Source: Yponomeuta sedellus (Eukaryota > Arthropoda > Insecta > Lepidoptera > Yponomeutidae). From it: DNA of 64,000 nt. The stretch lies in contig OW203725.1 of assembly GCA_934045075.1 (NCBI GenBank), positions 16,490,269 through 16,554,268 of the forward strand. Reading direction: 5' to 3'. The position numbers were made by a program, and so were the translations under genes. The notes beneath the pieces are model-generated. The model was not told where the DNA came from. It made no database searches and saw nothing but the letters and a program-made list of their open reading frames with translations. Position 1 is the stretch's first letter, and each line of letters opens with the position of its first letter. Of this stretch, positions 9,456-18,400 are shown piece after piece.

Positions 9456-12339
9456 ATGGATATATCTATTAATTCTGAATTGTTCCACTCTCTCGACTCA
9501 TCTGACTCGTTCATTGACGCTCTGGATGTATCTGGGGCGCCTGTTTCGCTCAGCGACCTGCTTCACAACACATTCTCTCCGCATCAAAGGAATCTGAATG
9601 TCTGTCATATTAATGCTCAAAGCATTCCTGCACACCATTCCGACCTTCTCGCCACCTTTACCAGCAATCACATCCACGCGTGTCTGGTCTCTGAATCCTG
9701 GCTCAAACCCTCACTACCCTCTTCGACCTACTGTCTACCTGGTTACGTTCTTATCAGGAACGACCGAATTGGTAAACAGGGTGGTGGGGTTGCAATATAC
9801 CTTAAGTCTGAAATTAAGTACCATATCGTTTCCCAATCCCAATCTACTTACACTGGCTCTATAGAATATTTGTTTCTCGAACTGAACTTCAACACCACTA
9901 AGTTCCTTCTGGGGACTGTGTATGCTCCACCAGGTACCGACTATTTTGACACGCTGGATGGATTGCTGGCCACACATCTGCCAAATTACGATCATGTTGT
10001 CATTATGGGTGACTTCAACACAAACCTCCTCGGTGATAATGTGCGCGCCCGTAAACTTATTTCGTTAACTTCTTCTGTTAATCTTAGTTCTCTTGATTTA
10101 GGGCCCACTTATCATATAAACGACTCACATACTTTACTTGACCTCATTTTCTCCTCAAAACCCGACCGTATCACTGCCCATGGCCAATTTACTGCGCCCG
10201 GCTTCTCCAATCATGACCTCATTTTTGCTTCATATAAACTTAAAATCCCTAAATTTAAACCCAAAATTATCTTCCAACGTAACTTTGCTCGGATGGACTT
10301 GGCTAAGCTCAAAGCAGATGCTGAGAGCATAGACTGGTCGGGGTTGTTGCTCCTGGGTACCGTGAATGAGAAGATTGACCTATTCAACACTGAAATAATT
10401 AGGCTCTACGATGTCCACGCTCCGCTACGTCCAGTCAAAATGAAACGCCCGCCAGCACCGTGGATTACTGATAAGATCCGTGCACTGATGGCAAAGAGGG
10501 ATAAGCTTCGTAGAAAGCACAAAAAGACTCCAACAGAAGAAAACTGGAAGCTCTTCAAGAGGGCCAGAAATCGCTGTAACCAGGTGATTAGGAACGCAAA
10601 ACGCCGCCACATCTACTCTTCCATAGAAAAATGTTCCGCCAATAACATCTGGCAATTCCTGCGTACTCTGGGCTTTGGAAGGTGTCGGCAGGATCTGAAC
10701 CCGTCTCTTGACGTGAATGGTCTGAACCGGCACTTTTCATCGCCTCCTCACTCTATCGATCCGCTGTTAAAAGCCCTGACTGTAAAGTCTCTCACAACGT
10801 CTTCCGTAGCTTCCCCTAATAGTTTCTGCTTCACCCCGGCTGCTGACTCGGACGTTGAAAAAATTATCCTCTCCATCCACACCAAGGCTGTAGGCCATGA
10901 CTCTATAGGTCGTGACCTACTATTGCCGATCCTCACGCCAATCCTTCCTGTCCTTACCCATATCATAAACTATTCGTTATCCTCCTGCTCCTATCCCACT
11001 CAATGGAAAATGGCTTACATGGTGCCAATTCCGAAAACTTCACTTCCCACCGAATTTAGGCACTACCGGCCGATCTCGATCCTTCCTTTCCTATCCAAAG
11101 TCCTGGAACGTGTGGTGAATCGTCAGCTAATGACTTTTCTCCACACCAACCAACTACTTAATCCATTTCAGTCAGGATTCCGGCCCTCACACAGCACTTG
11201 TTCTGCCCTCGTCAAAATTACAGATGACTTCCGCTTCGCTGTTGATAATCGACAAGTTACCCTTATCGCTCTACTGGATTTCAGTAGTGCGTTCAATTGC
11301 GTTGATTACGATATCCTGCTGGCTATCCTCCGCTCCCTCAACGTATCAGAGTCAGCAGCCGCGTGGTTTCACTCTTATCTTCATGGGCGCCAGCAGCGCA
11401 TTCGTACTGACGACAAGTTCTCCGACTGGTGCGAGGTCACTGCTGGTGTCCCTCAAGGTGGCGTACTTTCTCCTTTACTTTTCTCAGTGTTTATTAACAC
11501 TCTCGCCTCAGTAATAGACTTCAGTTCCTATCACCTGTACGCAGACGATCTCCAGATCTATTTGCCGTCTAAACTTAACTTGCTTCCTGTTGCAATACAG
11601 AAAATGAACTGCGATCTAACTGCTGTTAACCTGTGGACTGAGCAGTTTGGTCTCCTAGTAAATCCGGCAAAGACCCAGGTGATGATTGTGGGCGGAAGGG
11701 CTTTGCTGGCTAGGATTGACATGGCATCTCTACCCCAGGTTACCTATAATGGTACCCCTTTGCCGTATTGTGGAGAGTTGAAGAACCTAGGCCTCCACAT
11801 ACAGAGTAACCAACCTATCTTGGGACAAACATGTCTCAGAGATAAGTAGGAAAATCTTCTCATCCATGCACTCGCTCAAACGTATGCAGAAATTCCTGCC
11901 ATATTCCACCAAAGTTACGTTAGTCAACGCTTTGTTGCTCCCAGTCATCGACTACGCAGATGTGTGCTACCCCGATCTCACTGAAGAACTTCTCGACAAG
12001 TTGGATCGTCTTCTTAACGTTTGTATACGTTACATCTTCGGCCTTCGTAAATTTGACCATATATCCCAATACCGTTCCCAGTTGAACTGGCTAAACATCC
12101 GCCACCGCAGGAATGCCCACATCTTGACGCTCCTCTATGGCGTCCTTCACGATCCCTCCTCCCCCCATTATCTCCGTGAACGTTTCGCCTCACGTGGCGC
12201 GCGTGGTCGCCTTCAGCGCCCATGCAAAGATTTACTCCTCGAAATCCCAGAGCATAATGCGGCAGGCTATTCGGGTTCCTTTTCCGTGACAGCGGTACGT
12301 CTGTGGAACGCGCTGCCGCGCGATTATAGGAGTACGTGA
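9456..12339 (+). pseudogene. LINE ORF2: endonuclease-reverse transcriptase, frameshifted
   Basis: The first frame runs 9456-11849 (797 codons) and the C-terminal part continues in another frame at about 11810-12339. The endonuclease spans ~45-255, with N53 (HINAQS), E80 (SESW), Y155 (VYAPPG), D186/N188 (GDFN), D229 (LLDLIF) and S251-H253 (SNHD), all consistent with an active APE-type nuclease. The RT lies at ~510-790: HYRPISILP, D608 in LLDFSSAFN, GVPQGG at 664-669, YADD at 695-698. AACC is repeated at 11808-11811 and 11812-11815; this 4-bp tandem duplication shifts the frame just after the NLGLHIQS block and produces the stop at 11847-11849. The second frame carries the usual C-terminal features (YRSQLNWL, AVRLWNALPRD). 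It ends early at the join with a foreign-looking tail. Confidence 0.85.
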
Positions 12340-12610
12340 AGAAGTAACAAGATATAGGCCCAGTTTCTGAATTGAGAATGTCGCTAAGTAAATACGTAAC
12401 TGCAGTGCTGTCTCTACGAATTTCTCAGCAAAGAGCAAGACAGAACGTTACTTAAGTATTTACTAAGTGAAATTCTCAATTCAGAAACCGGCCTATACAC
12501 TCACAAACTTTCGTCTTTATAATATTAGTGTGATGGTAGTGTGATTAGTGTGAGTTAATGTGAATGTGATGTAAAGTGTGAAGTGTGGTGTGATAAAGTA
12601 TTCTATCTAT
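12333..12610 (+). repeat. Lepidopteran repeat 3' tail, interrupted by a MITE
   Basis: GTGAAGAAGTAACAA before the MITE and CACTCACAAACTTTCG after it are together equivalent to the uninterrupted tail at 51325-51425. The tail then runs into a GTGTGAT-rich simple sequence and ends in ATTCTATCTATC. Confidence 0.65.
12357..12493. mobile_element. MITE with ~45-bp inverted arms
   Basis: The left end GGCCCAGTTTCTGAATTGAG and right end CTCAATTCAGAAACCGGCC are inverted, and the inner parts continue the match (GTAAATACGTAAC / GTTACTTAAGTATTTAC). TATA stands on both sides (12353-12356, 12494-12497), either as a TA/TATA target duplication or as part of the ends. There is no coding capacity, and the superfamily is not assigned. 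Confidence 0.8.
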
Positions 12611-12784
12611 CTACAGACCAAGGCTGGTTTCTGCATCTGGGTGATGAATGCGGGAGGAATCATGCCTCAAACCGGCCCTAAACCATTAACTACGACCTGC
12701 AATGGCCGCGTGTGTGGACGGGGAGTCCTACCCCAAATAGGACTTTGAAGAACGAGCGTAAATTATTATTAAATTATTTAATGT

Positions 12785-12880
12785 ACCAGTAAAAAAAATA
12801 CAATTGGCGGGCTTAATACTAAGTAGTATTTTATTCTAGCCAACCAAAAGGTGACGTGGAGAAGGCTATCGAAGGGGGTA
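12785..12880 (-). repeat. LINE 3'-UTR fragment (reverse)
   Basis: GGCGGGCTTAATACTAAG, then TATTTTATTCTAGCCAACC, resembles, on the minus strand, the 3'-UTR type also at 32515-32560 (GGCGGTCTTATCGCTAAG...CCAGACAACC) and 37756-37800. Confidence 0.45.
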
Positions 12881-13004
12881 AATGATAAAAAAGTAAATCA
12901 TCTGCATTCGATGTAAGAGCAATCGATAGTGAGTGTTATTCTAAGTTCTCTCAGTGTTGTTAGGTTGGTGTCAACCCTTTGAATATTGTCAGTGTTATTT
13001 ATTT

Positions 13005-13318
13005 AAAAACCTATTTAGAGGCTAAAAATTTCACCCATGCCGGGATTCAAACCCGCAACCTCTGGCTATCCGTGCCAGCGCTCTACATGATTATACTATT
13101 TTTATGCTGCTGCCTGTACGTAATACAGAGAATAGTGTAAAGAGGTTCGAAATTTCACTGATGCCGTGAGTCGCCCATTGGCTCAATTGGTAGAGCGCTG
13201 GCACGGATAGCCAGAGGTAGCGGGTTCGAATCCCGCCATGGGTGAAATTTTTAGCCTCTAAATAGGTTTTTAAATTTGTTCCTTAGCACGGGTTAGTGCA
13301 TTAAAATAAAAATAGTAT
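13005..13318. mobile_element. Family T fold-back element with 14-bp TSD
   Basis: The 314-bp insert is flanked by AGTGTTATTTATTT at 12991-13004 and 13319-13332. The left part (13005-13085) is a minus-strand tRNA-like segment starting AAAAACCTATTTAGAGGC. The right part (13120-13318) is a full plus-strand tRNA-like body (B box GGTTCGAATCC at 13224-13234) followed by the tail TTAGTGCATTAAAATAAAAA. The two arms can fold on each other. The long duplication and A-rich tail suggest insertion by LINE-type target-primed reverse transcription. Confidence 0.85.
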
Positions 13319-13349
13319 AGTGTTATTTATTTTATTGGTGTGTATGCCA

Positions 13350-13402
13350 TGCAGGAAGAGAGACCCGTGCCCCAGCAGTGGGGACATACAAGGGTTGATA
13401 TC
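13350..13402 (-). repeat. Fragment of repeat family D
   Basis: Read on the minus strand it gives CCCCACTGCTGGGGCACGGG then TCTCTTCCTGCATGGC, the start of the unit present in full at 18031, 39051 and 46921. Confidence 0.6.
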
Positions 13403-13428
13403 GTGTGTAAAACAGGTAACCAACAATA

Positions 13429-13891
13429 TACTATTTTTATTTTTAATGCACTAACCCGTGCTACTAAGGACAAGTTTTAACCTGTTTTACACCCATTAGC
13501 TGAATTGGGCACGAATAGCCAGAGGTTGCGGGTTCGAATCCCGCATGGGTGGAATTTTTAGCCTCTAAATAGGTTTTTTAAAATTGTCCTTAGCACAGGT
13601 TAGTGCATTAAAAATAAAAATAGTATAATCATGTGGGTACAGTGATATCATTTCCGATGTAAAAACCTAACTGCAGAGTAGGTAGTCGGGGCTGTAAGTG
13701 ATGCAATTTACTTAATCCAGATGTCGCTGCCTGTACGTAATACAGAGAATAGTGTAAAGAGGTTCGAAATTTCACTGATGCCGGTGAGTCGCCCATTAGC
13801 TCAATTGGAAGAGCGCTGGCACGGATAGCCAGAGGTTGCGGGTTCGCCCGGCATGGGTGGAATTTTAAGCCTCTAAATAGTTTTTTTAAAA
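13429..13891. mobile_element. Family T element, tandem dimer with inverted tail
   Basis: An inverted tail (ACTATTTTTATTTTTAATGC) at 13430 is followed by a truncated and then a full plus-strand tRNA-like unit joined head to tail through the tail sequence at 13590-13630. The right end is the family terminus (TAGTTTTTTTAAAAC). It lies ~110 bp from the 13005 insertion. Flanking repeats are weak (CCAACAATA versus CAATCAATA). The minus ORF at 13629-13904 is a repeat artefact. Confidence 0.75.
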
Positions 13892-13965
13892 CAATCAATA
13901 ACATACATAATGAGCTTAATAATGAAGATCTAGAATATCACCCAAAGCATACACATACTTACGTA

Positions 13966-14180
13966 CAGTCTGTTAGCTTTGAGAATATACCTCGGGCTCT
14001 AGAGTAGGCTTCGGTTTTCGCCGAAAGCACACGAGTGTAATACTACTTCCTGCTCCGTACAAAACTTTTCCTATTAAGTTTATTGAATTAAGTGTCATAT
14101 TAGTTCCGATAATTCTATTACACGAATATATCTGATTCTATCCGATAGTAGCCAAGGTATATTCTAAAAGCTAACTGACT
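13966..14180. mobile_element. Tc1/mariner-like MITE, copy 1
   Basis: The ends CAGTCTGTTAGCTTTGAGAA and TTCTAAAAGCTAACTGACT are inverted repeats, flanked by TA (13964-13965, 14181-14182). The second copy at 47318-47542 shares the interior (CTCGGGCTCTAGAGTAGGC, TTTTCGCCGAAAGCACACGA). The TA flanks fit the Tc1/mariner superfamily. No ORF. Confidence 0.85.
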
Positions 14181-14334
14181 TATAAGATCAGGAAGATGTA
14201 CTGACTTACAAAACTTTATTGAAATACAGTGTGTAGTATTTTTAACAACTCGCGATTCTCATACATACTGATATATTAACACGAGCTGTTTTTTATTCAG
14301 ACCCGTTTAATTAAATCTTCATAACTATCCTTTT

Positions 14335-14720
14335 AATGACAGGATACGCAATTGTCTGATTAGAGAACGTTGTGGACTGAAAGAGGATGTAATGACTAGA
14401 ATTGAGAAAGGAATGTTGCGTAGGTTTGGACATATGGAGAGGCTGAAGGAAGAAAGATTGCCGAAACAAATATATATTGCGAATGTGAGTGGAAGGGCTG
14501 GTAACGGACGTCCTAGACGGACATACATCGACCAAATAGGGGATGTATTAGCAAAGGGAAAGATAAAAAGTACCCGGAACCGGCTTGCGTGCATGCAAAG
14601 ACTTATGAACGTTGATGAAGCGAAGGTGGTCTGTCAGGATCGTGGCATGTGGCAGTCCCTGGTCTCTGCCTACCCCTCTGGGATACAGGCGTGAGTTTAT
14701 GAATGTATGTATGTATCTAT
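14335..14720 (+). pseudogene. RTE-type LINE, 3'-terminal copy
   Basis: 5'-truncated. The frame at 14336-14694 reads through CGLKEDVMTRIEKGMLRRFG, HMERLKEERLPKQ, SGRAGNGRPRRTYIDQIG, STRNRLACMQRLMNVDEAK and ends SAYPSGIQA stop at 14692-14694. This is the conserved C-terminal block of lepidopteran RTE endonuclease-reverse transcriptases. The element then ends in (TATG)n at about 14703-14717. RT and endonuclease motifs are absent, as expected for a truncated insertion. Within the copy the frame is open, so the insertion may be fairly recent. Confidence 0.8.
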
Positions 14721-15092
14721 CCGAAAATGCGAGGTACAGAATTGATTGCACTGTTGAACCCGTTTTAAAAATTATTCGTATTAAACTTTATCAATCTGGA
14801 TTTCGGTCGCATTGAAATAGATATTTTTTATTGGCATCTTCATAACGTCTGCTGCATGTAGCGGCCATTGAGCCATATTGAGCCATAAAATAAAGAGAAA
14901 AGCTCGACGTCAAAATCTGCAAGTGCTTGTATTCTGAAAGAAACATTCCACTATACAGGGTGTTGAAATTTCTTTCTGTGTATATCCAGAAAAGGGCGAT
15001 TCAGATATTTAATAGAAACTACCACAGACAATAAAAACTGTTTTTTTATATTCCGTGGGAACTACTACTTTACTATGAGAAAAAGTAACAAA
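14721..15092. other. No gene recognised
   Basis: AT-rich. TATACAGGGTGTTG at 14952-14965 is a word that often marks an insect DNA-transposon end, and ACAGGGTGTAACC at 62465 is similar; no partner end was found for either. Confidence 0.35.
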
Positions 15093-15260
15093 TTTTAAAA
15101 ACCTATTTAGAGGCTAAAAATTCCACCCATGCCGGGACTCGAACCCGCGACCTCTGGCTAACCGTGCCAGCGCTCTCTCCACTGAGCCATAGGGCGACCA
15201 CCGGCATCAGTGGAATTTCGAACCTCTTTAAAATACTCTCTGTATACGTACAGGCAGCGA
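15093..15260 (-). mobile_element. Family T element, minus-strand copy without tail
   Basis: It starts at the family terminus TTTTAAAAACCTATTTAG and contains GGACTCGAACCCGCGACC (B box, minus strand) and the A-box region. It stops after GTACAGGCAGCGA. A different sub-variant (CCACTGAGCCATAGGGCGAC). Confidence 0.8.
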
Positions 15261-15960
15261 TATATGGCTGGAGTAATTAGCTCTTCAGTACAATTTTTGT
15301 ATTGATATAAAATGAAATTTAATGAGATGAAATGAAACCTAACCTAACTCATTGAATCAACTCATGAAATCTGATATTGAAACAAATTAGTAGCTTCTTT
15401 TTAGAAAATATATTTGCATAAATTATAAAAACTTCCATGAGTTTTTTTAGTAAAAACTTCGTGGTTGGTATTCTATTTTTTAATACTTAGACATTATTTG
15501 CAATTGTTTTGTATTTGTTGTTTTTCCAGTGTACAATAAAGAATATTCTTATCTTATCTTATCACTATTTTGACAGTTGGGAAAGAGAACGCACGAGTTC
15601 GGAAAAGGGAAAGGAAAAGTTCGAGTACTTATGTAATATACTAATAAATCAATGCACTTACCTGATTAGACTATTTATAATACACCTTACACTCCATTTG
15701 ATTGGGTATTTGGATGGATGTGGGCAGTCTTGATAGGTCTTTTTATTGAGGTGTACACTGTATAAATGAAAATATATATACATTTTACTTGATTTTTATG
15801 AAATTACATTTAACTTCACATTGAATTGGTATTGTGTGGGGATTTGATTTGTGGAGTGTATGCTTCGGTGGAGGGACTTGTCGGGACTGTTTGCATTTGT
15901 TTGGGTGCCTAGACAAATGGAGTGTAGTTAAACCACTAACATGGCAAGGTATGAGTTAAA
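15261..15960. other. AT-rich; contains a LINE 3' tail
   Basis: GTACAATAAAGAATATTC then (TTATC)n at 15532-15562 is a LINE-type 3' terminus also found inverted at 22374-22434 and 61130-61155. The remainder shows no gene. Confidence 0.4.
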
Positions 15961-16039
15961 AATGTTCCAATATTGCATATTGAAACATTTCGTATAATCT
16001 TACGTATACTATGCCATGCCACCTCTCTACAACTTACAG

Positions 16040-16087
16040 CCCGCCCAGTTTGCTTGGGACCTCGCCCGGAGCATTTTGGTCCGAGCG
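16040..16087 (+). CDS. Possible host microexon (16 codons)
   Basis: A pyrimidine-rich acceptor (CACCTCTCTACAACTTACAG, ending 16039) precedes 48 bases encoding PAQFAWDLARSILVRA, followed by a strong donor (GCG/GTGAGT at 16088). The segment is GC-rich in AT-rich surroundings and carries no recognised repeat. Length is a multiple of three, as for a phase-0 cassette exon. I do not recognise the protein, and short chance matches to splice signals are common. The parent gene would extend beyond the window or across long introns. Confidence 0.25.
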
Positions 16088-16320
16088 GTGAGTCAGGCAT
16101 GCCTATGGACGCGACACACGCGCAGCACTACAATGATAGCCGGTCGCGCGGCGACGCACCTGGTGGCTCTCATCTCCACTTTAACTAACTAGTGCGAAGG
16201 TGATCACTGGGGGCACCCGTGCGTTGCCGCTCGGCCGGCTTGTCTATTTTCTTTTTATACCCACAAAAAGTGGTAGAAATCATATAGGAATGTACTGAGC
16301 GATTGTTGAACTTATAACTA

Positions 16321-16440
16321 GGGGCCAATTTTTCAGTCGTCGGATGAAGATTGCCTGGGGAGTGAATTGCATGCTGTCACTGTCTAAATCATACGATAAG
16401 ACAGTGACAGGGTGTTGTCTGACTATTGAAAGATCCGGTC
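16321..16440. mobile_element. MITE with internal perfect hairpin
   Basis: The ends GGGGCCAATTTTTCAGTCGT and GACTATTGAAAGATCCGGTC are imperfect inverted repeats. The centre TGTCACTGTCT...AGACAGTGACA is an 11-bp perfect inverted repeat with a 13-base loop. Noncoding. Terminal chemistry resembles the 12357 MITE (GGCC.. ends), but the sequences are not alignable by eye. Confidence 0.65.
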
Positions 16441-16499
16441 TGAGTAATACGTTTTGCAATGTTTTGTAAGTTTATGTTTAAGTGCCTACAGTACAATTA

Positions 16500-16615
16500 A
16501 GTTTTAACCATTCGGAAGTAGCCTGGCTACCCATAGCACAGGGAATCCTAGTTTGGGAGCCAGGACACAAATGTAACACTTTGCAATACATAAAATTTCT
16601 TTATTCTTATTCTTA
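16500..16615 (+). mobile_element. SINE 3' body fragment
   Basis: CCCATAGCACAGGGAATCC, TAGTTTGGGAGCCAGGAC and an ending TTCTTTATTCTTATTCTT match the downstream half of the SINE at 1745-1925. Confidence 0.5.
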
Positions 16616-16785
16616 ATAGCTCACATCCAGAACGCTATACTACCCTGCAATACGCCACTTTTTGAGCAACTGTATTAAAACATAAATATTTTTTCTGCTA
16701 CTACCCCACCAACTCTCTACAAAATTGCTTTTAAGGTAATAAATGTTTTTCAATTTTATTTAACAAAGGTTTATTAGCTTCCTCA

Positions 16786-16830
16786 AAGAAGAGACCCGTG
16801 CGCCACGGTGGGGACTTAATGGGTTGATGA
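16786..16830 (-). repeat. Fragment of repeat family D
   Basis: Minus-strand reading gives AACCCATTAAGTCCCCACCG then TGGCGCACGGGTCTCTTC, the opening of family D. Confidence 0.55.
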
Positions 16831-17221
16831 TGACGATTCAACAAAGAAACTGCAGAATATCGGAAAGAGCTGTTTTCTTTCGCGATTTCAAAGTTTTCCC
16901 AATAGTATGTTCTTCGTAGTGGCAAGTAGAATACCTACCCCATTTTTGAAGATCTTGTGATACTTCATATTCCTAAATTACCTGTATCGTTCAGATTGGA
17001 GAGGTACTCAGTAATACAAACAACTGTTATAATGGTGAAAACATCAAAATCGTGAAACAAAACTTCAACCCGATTACTTATCCTGGACCCAATCTAGGAT
17101 ATCGCTGAGCTATCAGACATGATACTGCTAGATCAACGATGACGCTAAAAAAAGCGAATAAACGCCGACTACTATTTTCGGTACTCAGGCATATCTCGAA
17201 AATGTATAAACTTGTAGTGTT
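16831..17221. other. No gene recognised
   Basis: AT-rich sequence without a supported feature. A 64-codon minus-strand frame at 16731-16925 has no domain. Confidence 0.35.
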
Positions 17222-17470
17222 GTAAAGCTTTTATAAATAATAAAACTGGAACGACTTTAACTTTGTGCTTTATTTATACCGTTTTATTTATAATAAAAAC
17301 AGGAAAACTGGATAGAAACGGATAAGCAGATAAAAAAGTCAGGTCTAGTTAAGATGTAAAAGTGATGAAAATGAGGGAAATCTCGAAAATGTGTGACATA
17401 ATTTTAAATATTTGAAAGTAGAAAGAAAAAGAAATATAAAAAATGGTGTAAAGAGGTTTGCCTCGTTACA
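17222..17470 (+). repeat. Dispersed repeat family G, copy 1
   Basis: It shares with 34284-34541 the words TTTTATAAATAAT, AAAACTGGAACGACTT, GAAAACTGGATA, AAACGGATAAGCAG, GAGGGAAATC and AAAAAATGGTGTAAAGA in the same order. Noncoding. AATAAA signals suggest a retroelement terminal region (possibly a solo LTR), but TG...CA ends are not evident. Confidence 0.6.
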
Positions 17471-17565
17471 AACTTAAACTTTGCAATTTGCATTACGTAC
17501 ATGCTAAGGCCAAACTTTAAGCTTTATATAAAATATCTATTTTATACCAGTTGCACCTTTACTCA

Positions 17566-17740
17566 CACTAGTTGTGTGAAGCTGGGAACGCTGCAGTACC
17601 GGGTACAATGTTTTCAGATGGAGTATGGACGGCTTGCCCATCACCTATACCATCCTGACAGCTTACTCGGCCTAGTCCAAGAAAAAGACACGTACAGACC
17701 AAGTGGCTCTCCACATTTTCAGTAAGGTGCGGCGATTTTA
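17566..17740. mobile_element. SINE fragment, family C relative
   Basis: CTCACACTAGTTGTGTGAAG, GATGGAGTATGGACGGCTTG, CCATCACCTATACCATCCTG and TACTCGGCCTAGTCC parallel 23750-23880. No pol III boxes are retained here. Confidence 0.5.
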
Positions 17741-18030
17741 TAACACCATGTATAAGGTTTATTCTTACTTTTAAGCTCTCCATTTTAGAGCTTAACATGA
17801 ACTCTTATCTGAAATCCACAATGCCATTGAAGTGTCTATCAGAGAATGCAAATCGACGCTACCAATCGTTCGAAAGTCAAACTATTAATTGAAAAGACGA
17901 TAATACTTCAGACGAACCGGCTCGTCATAAAAGTGTTATAATCCCTTTCGAATCATAGGTGTAAGTCTTTTGTGGAGTCGTCAGCTACGTATTGTTGAGG
18001 TAATTTTTTCTCGTTATGAAACCTTGCACC

Positions 18031-18296
18031 TATGTCCCCACTGCTGGGGCACGGGTCTCTTCCTGCATCGCAGGAAGGAAGCCGCACATAAGGCCTCTGA
18101 TACAGCTTAACGACTGCCATTATATGACTGCCGACACCAACGGCTTAACGTGCCTTGCGAAGCACGGAAGCGCCCGGAAAAATGCCACTAGCGGTAGTGA
18201 CGGGACGCTCACCCATCCTGTATCTGACCGCGCCTGTTGTTGCTTAACTTAGTGATTGATTCCAATCACTCGGTTCGCCTAGGCCGCGAGCGCTGT
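18031..18296 (+). repeat. Repeat family D, nearly full copy
   Basis: The unit begins TATGTCCCCACTGCTGGGGC and contains three hairpin-forming words: TTCCTGCATCGCAGGAA, CGTGCCTTGCGAAGCACG and GTGATTGATTCCAATCAC. It ends near GGCCGCGAGCGCT. Other copies: 39051, 41152, 46921, 50112, and pieces at 13350 and 16786. No coding frame is shared between copies. Confidence 0.75.
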
Positions 18297-18324
18297 TCTT
18301 TACATCCACGTAATGAAACAGAGC

Positions 18325-18400
18325 GTCGAGTGACCTAGTGGGTAGAGCAATTAACTCGGATGCGTGAGACCCAGGTTCCATTAAATATGTAAAAAGATAG
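18325..18400 (+). mobile_element. tRNA-like SINE head, degraded
   Basis: GTGACCTAGTGGGTAGAGC (A-box-like), a stem-like segment and ACCCAGGTTCCA (B-box-like) are spaced as in a tRNA. The downstream body is not assigned. Confidence 0.4.

Larger units (their letters stand above)
8100..12332 (+). mobile_element. Non-LTR retrotransposon, CR1 (Zenon-like), inactivated
   Basis: A two-ORF LINE: ORF1 at 8195-8974, a 481-bp spacer, then ORF2 from 9456 carrying apurinic-type endonuclease and reverse transcriptase. The clade call rests on the RT motif style (LLDFSSAFNCVDYDILL, GVPQGGVLSPLLF, YADD) and is not tested by phylogeny. ORF2 is frameshifted by a 4-bp tandem duplication at 11808-11815. Shortly after the WNALPRD box the sequence turns into a repeat tail (from about 12333) seen elsewhere in the window, so the native 3' end is either missing or shared with that repeat. 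No target-site duplication was found. The approximate 5' limit is inferred from ORF1. Confidence 0.85.
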
